Source: Synechococcus sp. CB0101
GTDB taxonomy: Bacteria > Cyanobacteriota > Cyanobacteriia > PCC-6307 > Cyanobiaceae
Direction of reading: 5' to 3'
DNA: 64,000 nucleotides
Assembly (NCBI RefSeq): GCF_000179235.2
Contig: NZ_CP039373.1
Coordinates: 2,576,554 to 2,640,553 of the forward strand
In this document: in pieces, positions 7,583-14,757 of the stretch
Position numbering within the stretch: the first letter of the stretch is position 1
How the letters are laid out: each line of letters begins with the position of its first letter
Notes under the pieces: model-generated
What the model saw: only the letters and a program-made list of their open reading frames with translations
Database searches by the model: none
Told to the model about the DNA's origin: nothing
Made by a program: the position numbers and the translations under genes

Positions 7583-7657
7583 GGGGCTTCTCCTGGCCAA
7601 GTCTGGCCGCTTGGGAAGCTCTCATAAGGACTGGTTCAGTTTTTGGGGTGCACGTCA

Positions 7658-7980
7658 CAACCCCGTGCGAACGGGGATACTTCGGATGCCGCAGTATTTC
7701 GCACAATTTCTCGCACACCACTAGACCCAGTCCAGTCCCCAAAGGGTTTTTACCCCCAGATACCAACCGCCTTCTGAGCAGCCTGTCGATGGTTCGCATC
7801 CATCAGAGGGCGTTTCCAGCGAGGCAGGCCTTCAACGGCCACCTGTTGATTGATCTCACCAACAATTCCCCAGATCCTCCCTGAGGTTTCTTCTGGTGAT
7901 CCAGTGAAGGTTGAAGGATTCTGAAGAGGTGAAGGGGAGCACCCCACACACCTCAGCGATCCAAAACAATCAGAAGCACC
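7658..7980. other. Intergenic stretch at the island's right edge
   Basis: Between the end of IS element 1 and peptide 3 there is no convincing gene. The stretch holds a small hairpin (CCCCGT / ACGGGG, 7661-7676), the tRNA-Arg remnant (7769-7812), and about 170 bases of sequence leading to peptide 3. I saw no integrase remnant that I could defend. Confidence 0.6.
7769..7812 (+). repeat. Degenerate copy of the 3' half of tRNA-Arg (att-like scar)
   Basis: These 44 bases match tRNA-Arg positions 4118-4161 at 40 of 44, covering the anticodon loop to the discriminator base. The substitutions break the anticodon (TCT followed by GAG) and the T loop (TTCGCATCC), and no 5' half is present, so it is not a functional tRNA. 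It is a direct repeat in the same orientation as the intact gene. This is what integration into, or duplication from, a tRNA 3' end leaves behind. Confidence 0.85.
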
Positions 7981-8262
7981 ATGACCATCGAAACCGTCAC
8001 CACAGTGACCGACAAGAACACTTTCGACCTGTCAGATGCAGACCTGCAGGGAGTGGTCGGAGGCCGGAGAGATCGTTCTGCTCAACGAAAAGCGCGCAAA
8101 GCACAGAGGCAGATTCGATCCATGCAACCGACGATCAGCCTCGATGGAGGAGTCGTCACGATTGATGGTGTCTCGACCGGTGGCCCTGGTCCAGCTCCGT
8201 TCAATCACTTTGAACCGATTCCCGAGGCTGACAGAATCACCTTCCCCCAGATGCCTGGCTGA
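7981..8262 (+). CDS. Double-glycine-leader peptide 3
   Basis: This is a 93-aa precursor. The leader (28 residues) ends FDLSDADLQGVVGG, a double-glycine motif like those of peptides 1 and 2. The predicted core is unusually long (65 residues). It begins with an Arg/Lys/Gln-rich basic helix (RRDRSAQRKARKAQRQ) and turns into a Gly/Pro-rich tail (STGGPGPAPFNHFEPIPE), without Cys. A basic amphipathic start is compatible with a membrane-active peptide, but this is inference. It lies 169 bases after the tRNA-Arg remnant and converges on the dnaJ-like gene with a 7-base gap. Confidence 0.68.
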   Translation: MTIETVTTVTDKNTFDLSDADLQGVVGGRRDRSAQRKARKAQRQIRSMQPTISLDGGVVTIDGVSTGGPGPAPFNHFEPIPEADRITFPQMPG

Positions 8263-8269
8263 ATCAGGC

Positions 8270-9271
8270 TCAGAGCCGCGCAGCGCTGATCCAATCAGCA
8301 CGAGGATCCACGCTGCGAGCGGCGCGTAGCTGCTCCAGCAGCTGCTTTTCTTGGTCGCTGTAGCTGGCAGGTTGCTTGAGGCTCAAACTGAGCAGCAGAT
8401 CCCCTCGACCACCTTTGCTGGGCCAACCTTTGCCCTTCAGCCGCAAGCTCCGGCCCACCGCCATGCCAGGCGGCACCGTCACCGTGGCTTCACCATCAGG
8501 CGTGGCCACGCGCACCTCGCCACCGAGGGCGAGCTCATCAAGGCTGAGGGGAAGATCAGCCTTGAGTTGGTCACCATCCAGGCTCCACACCGGGTGGCCT
8601 TGCAGTTGCAGGTTGAGATAGAGATCACCGCGGCGGCCCGTACCGGGCTGCAGATTGCCCTTGCCTTTCAGCCGCAAGCGGCTGCCGGGCTTCACACCAG
8701 CCGGGATGCGCACTTGCACCCGTTCATCATTCACGGCCAGGGTGCGCTCACAGCCGCGAAAGGCTTCAGAGAAGCTGAGGGTGATGTTGGCTTCTGCATC
8801 GAGATTGGGAGCCTGAGCCCGTTGAGCTCCGCCTCCGGCGAAGCCACCGCCCGGGAACCCTGAGGCACCAAAACCGCCGGGGAAGCCTGATCCGAAACCA
8901 CCAAATCCGCTGGGCCCACCGGCAAAACCACCGCCACCGGGGCCGCCAAAACGACCGAGCAAGTCGTTGATGAAGTCGTCGAAATTGCCGTAGCGGCCGA
9001 AATCCACATCAACGCCGGCGCCTCCAGCTCCACCGGCCTGATTCCAGTACTGGCCAAACTGCTCGTAGCGCTTGCGCTTATCGGGATCAGAGAGCACCTC
9101 GTAGGCCTCGCTGATCTCTTTGAATTTGGCCTCGGCGCCCTGATCTCCTGGATTCACATCCGGGTGGTACTGCCGGGCCAGCTTGCGGAAGGCCTTCTTC
9201 ACGGTGTCGGCATCGGCGCTGCGCTCCACCCCAAGCACCTTGAAGTAATCGCGATATCCGTTGGCGCTCAT
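8270..9271 (-). CDS. DnaJ-class chaperone, type II (CbpA-like)
   Basis: This is an Hsp40 co-chaperone that stimulates DnaK ATPase. It has a J domain at residues about 5-72 with the HPD motif (YHPDVNPG), a long Gly/Phe-rich linker at about 80-150, and two C-terminal beta-barrel substrate domains (for example RIPAGVKPGSRLRLKGKG and VPPGMAVGRSLRLKGKG). The CxxCxGxG zinc repeats of DnaJ proper are absent, so it belongs to the CbpA/DnaJ2 class. It is divergent from the thioredoxin-like gene. Confidence 0.93.
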   Translation of the reverse strand: MSANGYRDYFKVLGVERSADADTVKKAFRKLARQYHPDVNPGDQGAEAKFKEISEAYEVLSDPDKRKRYEQFGQYWNQAGGAGGAGVDVDFGRYGNFDDFINDLLGRFGGPGGGGFAGGPSGFGGFGSGFPGGFGASGFPGGGFAGGGAQRAQAPNLDAEANITLSFSEAFRGCERTLAVNDERVQVRIPAGVKPGSRLRLKGKGNLQPGTGRRGDLYLNLQLQGHPVWSLDGDQLKADLPLSLDELALGGEVRVATPDGEATVTVPPGMAVGRSLRLKGKGWPSKGGRGDLLLSLSLKQPASYSDQEKQLLEQLRAARSVDPRADWISAARL

Positions 9272-9403
9272 CGCAGTTGCTGGGGGAGACCGTGGCCGGC
9301 AGTGCCAGTCTCCCAGCCATCAGGGGTGACTGGTGCGGTGCTTCGGGGCGGAAGGCCGAACGCTGCAGCACGTTTAGGGTCGTGGCGAAGCGCGCGCCTC
9401 GCC

Positions 9404-9871
9404 ATGCCTGGTGGTTCCGATCGTCTCCTGCGCCCCCTGAAAGCCATCCAGTCCTGCACAAGCCTCCCTTGGGCGCTGGTCCTGATCGCGGCAGGCTCGC
9501 TGGCGATTGGATCGGCCGCTCCTGCAGCCGAAAGCAGTGGCAGCAGCACCGCGAACAGCACAAGCCAAGCCTCCTCCAGCCGCCAAAAAGCACTGGCCAG
9601 GCACCTCAAGCTCAAAGGTGCAGTGGTGTACGGGGCCTGGTGGTGCCCCCATTGCACGCATCAGAAGGAGCTGTTCGGGGTCGAAGCGATCGAACTGCTG
9701 CCCTATGTGGAGTGCGACAAAGACGACGCTGGCCGCAAGCGCTGCCAGGACGCGCAGGTGAGGGGCTATCCCACGTGGGATCTCAACGGTGAGCGACGTC
9801 TTGGCGTGCTCAGCCTTGAAGAATTGGAGAGTTGGAGCGGCTACAACTCGGGATCAAGCGGTAGCCGCTGA
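9404..9871 (+). CDS. Secreted/lumenal thioredoxin-like protein (CPHC)
   Basis: This is a 155-aa protein with an N-terminal hydrophobic export helix (about residues 15-35, SLPWALVLIAAGSLAIGSAA), a Ser-rich linker, then a thioredoxin-like domain containing GAWWCPHCTHQKELFG. It resembles the Trx domain fused to cyanobacterial VKOR enzymes but stands alone. It probably exchanges disulfides outside the cytosol. The ATG at 9404 was chosen because it gives a signal anchor. An open frame further upstream overlaps the dnaJ gene and looks non-coding. Confidence 0.75.
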   Translation: MPGGSDRLLRPLKAIQSCTSLPWALVLIAAGSLAIGSAAPAAESSGSSTANSTSQASSSRQKALARHLKLKGAVVYGAWWCPHCTHQKELFGVEAIELLPYVECDKDDAGRKRCQDAQVRGYPTWDLNGERRLGVLSLEELESWSGYNSGSSGSR

Positions 9872-9879
9872 GCCGGAGC

Positions 9880-10134
9880 TCACTCCTCTTCGGTGGCTCC
9901 GAAGCAGTGCATCAGGGCATCACCCCAACTGTTGATGGCCTTGAGCTGATTGTCACTGGCGCCACTGAGGGCTTCGCCGTGGGCACGCAGCACCGAAGCC
10001 TTGTCCACACTGTGGCCATGGGCTGCAGCCAGGTCGACGATGTCGTCCATACCGGTGGCGGCATGGAGCTTCTGACGCAGGTCCTCGTCGGATTGAGCCT
10101 TCTCGAGGAACGCCTTCAGATTGGCAACAGACAC
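9880..10134 (-). CDS. Nif11-domain protein
   Basis: This is an 84-aa protein starting SVANLKAFLEKAQSDEDLRQ, the typical Nif11 N-terminal domain, with the AAAHGHSVDKASVLRA helix. In many cyanobacteria Nif11 domains serve as leader sequences for prochlorosin-type RiPPs, where they end in a double Gly. Here the C-terminus (SGASDNQLKAINSWGDAL) lacks a GG site and a Cys/Ser/Thr-rich core, so it looks like a free-standing Nif11 protein of unknown role. Confidence 0.8.
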   Translation of the reverse strand: MSVANLKAFLEKAQSDEDLRQKLHAATGMDDIVDLAAAHGHSVDKASVLRAHGEALSGASDNQLKAINSWGDALMHCFGATEEE

Positions 10135-10166
10135 AGCAGCAGGGCAGGGACCTGCCAGCGATGCTC

Positions 10167-10529
10167 TCAGACCGGCGGCCCTCCAGCCAAGAGCGGCTCC
10201 ACCAACACGGCTGTTCCGTAGCAGAGCACCTCAGTTGCCCCCGTGGAACCGGTCTCCACCGTGGAGCCGTCGTAGCGCATCCCCACGATGGCGTTAGCGC
10301 CGAGTTGACGGGCGTGATCCACCATCTCGTCGTAGGCCTGCTGGCGGGTCTGCTCACACATGGCGGTGTAAGCCCCAATGCGGCCACCGATCATCGTTTT
10401 CAAGCCTCCCAGAAACCCCTGCAGGAGCGTGGGCGAGCGCACCACGATCCCGCGCACCACACCGCGGCACTCGAGGATGCGATGGCCGGGCAGCTCGAAG
10501 GTCGTGGTGACGGGCAGAGGACGAGCCAT
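10167..10529 (-). CDS. YbjQ/UPF0145 family protein
   Basis: This is a 120-aa protein with the YbjQ fold signatures HRILECRGVVRGIVVRS, the DEMVDHARQLGANAIVGMRYD region and a final LCYGTAVLVEPL. Family members form pentamers; function is not established (heavy-metal binding has been proposed). The start at 10529 (MARPLPVTT) was chosen; an upstream start at 10559 is possible. It follows a short unknown gene on the same strand. Confidence 0.85.
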   Translation of the reverse strand: MARPLPVTTTFELPGHRILECRGVVRGIVVRSPTLLQGFLGGLKTMIGGRIGAYTAMCEQTRQQAYDEMVDHARQLGANAIVGMRYDGSTVETGSTGATEVLCYGTAVLVEPLLAGGPPV

Positions 10530-10600
10530 CGGGATTGGGCGCTCCACTAGCGACAGCATGCAGCCCCAGCCTGGGTCCGCCAACCCATTCCCTCCAGGCC

Positions 10601-10885
10601 TCAATCGAGCGGATGAGCCAACAACTGCTCTTCCACCGCTTCGCTGATGCCGTGATCGGAATACAGCGACGAGGGAGGAAAGCGCAAATCCCGCAACCAC
10701 TCCACCAGCAGCCGTCGATCACGCATGGCCACCGACAGGGCCAGAAAGTCGCGCCCTAACAAGCCATCGAATTGGATCGTCTCCTGCAGATCGTCCAGCT
10801 CAATGCAAATAGCCCGGTAGAGGCAAAAGTCGCGCAGGCTGAGCTCAGCGAGGTGCCGACGGCGCGAAGGATCCATAGAGGACAA
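10601..10885 (-). CDS. Hypothetical 94-aa protein
   Basis: This is a soluble, Leu/Arg-rich, probably helical protein (HLAELSLRDFCLYRAICIEL, VEEQLLAHPLD) with no recognised domain. Starts at 10885 and 10876 are both possible. It sits between ssrA and ybjQ on the same strand. Confidence 0.55.
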   Translation of the reverse strand: MSSMDPSRRRHLAELSLRDFCLYRAICIELDDLQETIQFDGLLGRDFLALSVAMRDRRLLVEWLRDLRFPPSSLYSDHGISEAVEEQLLAHPLD

Positions 10886-10950
10886 CCTGCGCAGATCGAC
10901 AGGGGTCGACAGGCCACAGCTGCAGATTTGCAGCCCATCGACTGAAACTT

Positions 10951-10970
10951 AAAAGGGGCCTTCCAGCCCC
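10951..10970 (-). terminator. Terminator of ssrA
   Basis: On the minus strand GGGGC-TGGAAG-GCCCC is followed by TTTT, directly downstream of the tmRNA coding piece. Confidence 0.75.
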
Positions 10971-11228
10971 AATGGATCATTTGGTTGATAAGGCTGATCT
11001 CACCCCATCTCCCTTATTAGGGTCAGGCGGCCACAGGGGCGGTCTGACGGGAGAAACGAACGATGTTGTTCGCTGTTACGTGTTTGCTCTGACCGAGCAG
11101 GCTTCAGTCACCCTCCTCATGCCCCGTCGAAACCATTGCAGCCCCGAAAAGTGGAGCTGAGCGGAATCGAACCGCTGTCCGAAACACTGGTGTGAGCCAC
11201 CTAGTCCGGCCGAAACCGGACTCCTTCA
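10971..11228 (-). ncRNA. ssrA: tmRNA, circularly permuted two-piece form
   Basis: On the minus strand the 3' (acceptor) piece comes first. It has a hairpin AGTCCGG / CCGGACT near 11222, then the T arm GCGGTTCGATTCCGC and the acceptor end CAGCTCCA (to about 11152). After a spacer of only a few bases the 5' (coding) piece begins GGGGCTGCAATGGTTTCGAC at 11145. GGGGCTG pairs with CAGCTCC. The tag frame, from a GCG resume codon (11071-11073) to TGA (11023-11025), reads ANNIVRFSRQTAPVAA, the picocyanobacterial tag. tmRNA rescues stalled ribosomes with SmpB. Exact outer ends are estimates; the downstream pseudoknots were not drawn. Confidence 0.95.
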
Positions 11229-11264
11229 TTGTGGCAGTAGCCAGTGCAGGGCGCAGGGGTGGGC

Positions 11265-12419
11265 ATGACCGAACAGCAGCTGATCCAGTGCACCGCGGTG
11301 CTGCCTCCAGGGCTGGAGGCCTGCGGCGCCGAGGAGCTGAGTGAGCTCGGCGCCACCGGGGTGAAGGCGCTGCATCGCGCCGTGGGCTTTCGCATCGATC
11401 TGGCCGGCTTCTACCGGCTGCAACTGCAAGCCCGGCTGCCCTTCCGGGTGCTGCGCCAGCTGGCGGTGTTTCCCTGCCGCAACCGCGAGGAGCTTTACGC
11501 CGGCGTGCAGCGCGCCGCCGACTGGGAACAGTGGCTGCCTCCAGAGCTCAGCTTCCGCGTGGATGCCAGCGGCAGCCTGCCGGGCCTCACCCACAGCCAC
11601 TACAGCGCACTCCAGGTGAAAAACGCCCTGGTGGATTGGCAACGGCAGCGCTGGGGCGAGCGCTCGTCTGTGGATCTGGACGACCCCGATCTCTCCATCC
11701 ATGTGCACCTTGGGGGCGGGCAAGCGCGGCTGAGCGTGGATGGCAGCGGTGAGAGCCTGCACCGGCGCGGTTACCGCCCGCGCATGGGCCTGGCACCGCT
11801 GAAAGAAAACCTGGCTGCCGGATTGATCCGGCTCACCGGCTGGGATGGCCATCTGCCGCTGGCCGATCCGCTTTGCGGTTCAGGCACCTTGCTGATCGAA
11901 GCGGCCTGCATGGCCCTGGGCCGCGCCCCGGGCATGGAGCATCGCTTTGCCCTGGAGCGTTGGCCCGACTTCGATGGCCGGCTGTGGAGCCAAGCGCTGG
12001 AGCAAGCCAGCCAAGCAGAGCGCGATCAGCTGGCCGATGGCACGCCATTGGCCCCCGTCGTGGGCCTGGAACTCGATGGCGCAGTGGTCGATCAGGCCCG
12101 CAGCAATGCCGAAGCCGCTGGCGTGGGCAACGCGGTGAGCCTCCAGTGCGGCGACTTCCGCAGCTTCGATCCGCCTGCTGGCCCTGGCGTGGTGGTGTGC
12201 AATCCCCCCTATGGCGAACGCATCGGCGAGCGCGATGAGCTGGAGCAGCTCTATGCCGACCTGGGGCAGATGGTGAAGGAGCGCTGCAGCGGCTGGGATT
12301 TCTGGCTGCTCAGCGGCAACCCGGAGCTCACAGGTGCCTTGCGGATGAAAGCCAGCCGGCGCATTCCGGTGAGCAACGGCGGCATTGATTGCCGCTGGCT
12401 GCACTACGCCATCCGATAA
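11265..12419 (+). CDS. THUMP-domain class I SAM-dependent RNA methyltransferase (RlmL/YcbY-like)
   Basis: The N-terminal ferredoxin-like/THUMP RNA-binding region (about residues 5-160) is followed by a UPF0020-type methyltransferase domain. The SAM site LADPLCGSGTLLIEAA is near residue 200 and the catalytic NPPYGERIG near residue 315, the motif of N2-guanine or N6-adenine RNA methylases. This is most like the RlmL N-terminal half (23S rRNA m2G2445); the specific target is inferred. The ATG at 11265 was chosen over an upstream GTG at 11244. Confidence 0.87.
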   Translation: MTEQQLIQCTAVLPPGLEACGAEELSELGATGVKALHRAVGFRIDLAGFYRLQLQARLPFRVLRQLAVFPCRNREELYAGVQRAADWEQWLPPELSFRVDASGSLPGLTHSHYSALQVKNALVDWQRQRWGERSSVDLDDPDLSIHVHLGGGQARLSVDGSGESLHRRGYRPRMGLAPLKENLAAGLIRLTGWDGHLPLADPLCGSGTLLIEAACMALGRAPGMEHRFALERWPDFDGRLWSQALEQASQAERDQLADGTPLAPVVGLELDGAVVDQARSNAEAAGVGNAVSLQCGDFRSFDPPAGPGVVVCNPPYGERIGERDELEQLYADLGQMVKERCSGWDFWLLSGNPELTGALRMKASRRIPVSNGGIDCRWLHYAIR

Positions 12420-12451
12420 GGCCCGAGAATCCACTCACGTGCACTCGCTCT

Positions 12452-13816
12452 ATGCCACAGCTCTTCGCGCTGCTTCTCGGCAGCACCGCTGAGGCAGCCA
12501 GGCCAGCGCTGCAGGCGATCCCCTTGGAAGCCCAGTTGCTGTTCATCGGCGTTGTGTTTCTGGGCACGTTGATCATCAGCCGCTTTTCGATTCGAATCGG
12601 CATTCCGGCAGTGCTTGGCGTGCTGGTTTTAGGGCTCATGATCAACATCCAGGGGCTCGATGTTGGCCACACCGAGGTGGAGAGCGTGCATACCTTTGCA
12701 CTCGCACTGCTGCTGTTCTACGCCGGCCTCACCACCGACATCCAAGCAATTCGAGGCTTTGTGGAGTATGGATTGATCCTGGCCATTGGCGGCGTGGCCA
12801 TTTCAACCTTGGTGCTGGGAACCGCCATTTTCTGGTTGTGCTCGGCCACCGGCCTCACCCTGGCCCCTGGCCTCAACGAAACCATGCCGATCGGCGCCGC
12901 TTTTCTGGTGGCGGCATGCCTGGGGTCAACCGATGCGGGAGCCACGCTGAGCGTTCTGCGCCAGGTGCAACGACTCGTACCCGAACGCGTTCGCCATCTC
13001 CTCGAGTTCGAGTCGTCGGTGAATGACCCCGCCGCACTCATCTTGTACAGCATTTGCCTGAGCCTATTTGCTGTGAGCCACAGCCAAACAGAGCCATTAA
13101 CGGGCTCCATGCATGGCATGGTGGTGGACGCCTTCGGCGACCTGCTGCAAAAGCTCGGCTCAGGGCTACTGGTTGGCGTGGGGTTTGGCTACATCGCTAA
13201 AATCATTGTTAATCGCTTTGTCGTTGACAAAGAGCAGCTGCTGATCGTTGCGATGTCGCTGGCATTCATGGATTACGGCTGCGCCCACTTCCTCGACGGA
13301 TCAGGGTACGTAGCGGTCTATGTGACAGGCGTGTTCATGACCAACCTGCACTACAAAGACCCCCGGTTCAATCACGAAACCATCCACAGGGTGCTTCTCC
13401 CCTTCAACACCATGACGGAGATCAGCATCTTCCTTCTATTCGGCCTGGTGGTGAATCCCGCCGATCTGTTGCCCTGCCTGCCTGCGGGTCTGGGCACCGC
13501 CGCCGCACTGATGCTGCTGGCTCGCCCCCTCAGCGTGGCCTGCTTCCAACGGTTCTCGCCGTTCAATCGGCGCGATTCAACCCTGATTGCCTGGTGCGGC
13601 CTGCGCGGTGCCGTTCCTTTGGCTCTGTCATTTCAAGTGAGTGTTGCGATCCCCACGCTCAAGGGGCTGGACCCAGCGATCAGCACCGAATTGTCGCAGA
13701 ACTGTCAGAGCATCGTGTTCATCGCCGTGATGGCCAACCTGTTGATCCAGGGGCTATCCCTGCCCCCGATCTGCCGCTGGCTCAACGCCCCACCAGCGCC
13801 CGCGTCGTCTTCGTGA
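12452..13816 (+). CDS. Na+/H+ (cation:proton) antiporter, CPA1/NhaP-type
   Basis: This is a roughly 454-aa integral membrane protein with about 12 hydrophobic segments. Family features include LLLFYAGLTTDIQAI, the GSTDAGATLSVLR stretch in place of the usual TDP motif, ESSVNDPAALIL with the ND pair of cation/proton exchangers, and AWCGLRGAVPLALS near the C-terminus. It probably extrudes Na+ in exchange for H+ at the plasma membrane. The ATG at 12452 begins a hydrophobic N-terminus. The 3' end overlaps the convergent holin-like gene by 35 bases. Confidence 0.9.
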   Translation: MPQLFALLLGSTAEAARPALQAIPLEAQLLFIGVVFLGTLIISRFSIRIGIPAVLGVLVLGLMINIQGLDVGHTEVESVHTFALALLLFYAGLTTDIQAIRGFVEYGLILAIGGVAISTLVLGTAIFWLCSATGLTLAPGLNETMPIGAAFLVAACLGSTDAGATLSVLRQVQRLVPERVRHLLEFESSVNDPAALILYSICLSLFAVSHSQTEPLTGSMHGMVVDAFGDLLQKLGSGLLVGVGFGYIAKIIVNRFVVDKEQLLIVAMSLAFMDYGCAHFLDGSGYVAVYVTGVFMTNLHYKDPRFNHETIHRVLLPFNTMTEISIFLLFGLVVNPADLLPCLPAGLGTAAALMLLARPLSVACFQRFSPFNRRDSTLIAWCGLRGAVPLALSFQVSVAIPTLKGLDPAISTELSQNCQSIVFIAVMANLLIQGLSLPPICRWLNAPPAPASSS

Positions 13817-14189
13817 GGCCAGCCATCGTTTCCGGCAGGTAAGGCCCCTTGGTGAGCTGACCGCCAATACGCAGCATCACCCCACTCAGAACCAGGTTCA
13901 CCACCGCAAACGCCCCCAGCGCCGCCATCCAGCTCCAGCTCTTCACCAACACCAGCCAGCACAGCAGCGCAATCTCCCCAGCGAGCAGCGCCGTGAGCAG
14001 AGCCGCCAACCCACCGCCGAGCAGCACCAAGCCAATGATCAGGCGGCGCTTCTCCCGATCCACCTCCTTGAGGGCGATGCGCACATGCAGATCCATCACG
14101 GAGGTCACCAACCCCGTGATGCGTGAAGCCGCCTCCAGCGGCAGCCCCCGGCGGCGCTGCTCGCGGCCGTTTCCGCTGCTCTCGCTCAT
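13782..14189 (-). CDS. Phage-holin-family (Holin-X type) membrane protein
   Basis: This is a 135-aa protein. A short polar N-terminus and an amphipathic helix (AASRITGLVTSVMDLHVRIA) are followed by two adjacent transmembrane helices (about residues 50-72 and 78-103). This matches the 'putative holin superfamily III' architecture, which in bacteria is usually a housekeeping envelope protein rather than a lysis protein. Its start overlaps the stop of the upstream gene (ATGA), so the two form a unit. Confidence 0.75.
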   Translation of the reverse strand: MSESSGNGREQRRRGLPLEAASRITGLVTSVMDLHVRIALKEVDREKRRLIIGLVLLGGGLAALLTALLAGEIALLCWLVLVKSWSWMAALGAFAVVNLVLSGVMLRIGGQLTKGPYLPETMAGLTKTTRALVGR

Positions 14190-14653
14190 GCCGAACGCCG
14201 GCCCGAGGCCAGCAGCACACCCAGCAACACCCCCACACCCGCGGCAATGCCGAGGGCCATCAGCGGCCTCTCACGCACAGGCTTCTCAATCCGGGGGCGC
14301 AGGGTGGCATTGAGATCGTCGAGCAACTGCTCGAGCTGCTCCTCTAGGGGCCGCAGTGAATCCGCGAGGTGATGGGCCTGATCGCCCGTTACCTGCACCA
14401 GCTCCAGCAACTGCTCCTTCACGCCCTCGCTGGTGCGGCCCGTCTGACGGGCGATCACCTCCACCACCGTGTCAAAACTGCCGCGGGTCGCCTCAAGGGT
14501 GTGCCGCGCCACCTCAGGCCATTCCCGCTGAATGGAGGGCAGCAGGCTCTCGAAGCGATCGCGGAACTGGTGCGCCGCGGCCGCGGGAGTGTCCACGGCT
14601 GGAGCGGGGCCCTGAGGCTCAGCGGTGGTGTCGCCGGCGGGATTTGGATCCAT
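14186..14653 (-). CDS. ElaB/DUF883-like tail-anchored membrane protein
   Basis: This is a 155-aa protein. A Pro/Ala-rich disordered N-terminus and a long amphipathic helical segment (about residues 30-120) are followed by one C-terminal transmembrane helix (LMALGIAAGVGVLLGVLLAS) ending GRRSA. The pattern is that of ElaB/YqjD-type tail-anchored proteins. Translationally coupled to the holin-X gene. A shared envelope role is inferred only from the arrangement. Confidence 0.7.
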   Translation of the reverse strand: MDPNPAGDTTAEPQGPAPAVDTPAAAAHQFRDRFESLLPSIQREWPEVARHTLEATRGSFDTVVEVIARQTGRTSEGVKEQLLELVQVTGDQAHHLADSLRPLEEQLEQLLDDLNATLRPRIEKPVRERPLMALGIAAGVGVLLGVLLASGRRSA

Positions 14654-14757
14654 GGCGAAACAAGCCTGGATGGCTGGAAGCTGCGCCCAACCTAAGGACG
14701 GCGTCTTGAAAACGTCAGGGGGTCCGCTACTTTGCAGCTGCTCGGCGCTCGGGCCTG

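Larger units (their letters stand above)
5165..7657 (-). mobile_element. IS3-family element 1, interrupted by element 2
   Basis: The ends are TGGCGTGACCCCCTTT (from 5165) and, on the other strand, TGACGTGCACCCCAAAAAC (ending at 7657). They align as imperfect terminal inverted repeats and match the ends of element 2. Without the 6018-7244 insertion the element is about 1.27 kb and encodes orfA (7304-7582) and orfB (5214-6013 plus 7249-7303). No flanking target duplication was recognised (CGGG versus CAAC), so it is older or rearranged. OrfB is also frameshifted near 5548, so the element is dead. Confidence 0.85.

Noticed and set aside
7527-7799. Possible integrase fragment on the minus strand at the island edge
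   Set aside because: The translation has no tyrosine- or serine-recombinase motif; much of it overlaps IS element 1 end sequence.
7769-7812. A second functional tRNA gene
   Set aside because: Only the 3' half is present, the 5' acceptor and D arm are missing, and the T loop is changed, so it was called a remnant.
13782-14653. Prophage lysis module (holin-X gene and neighbour)
   Set aside because: No endolysin or structural phage gene nearby; such holin-X proteins are common housekeeping membrane proteins.
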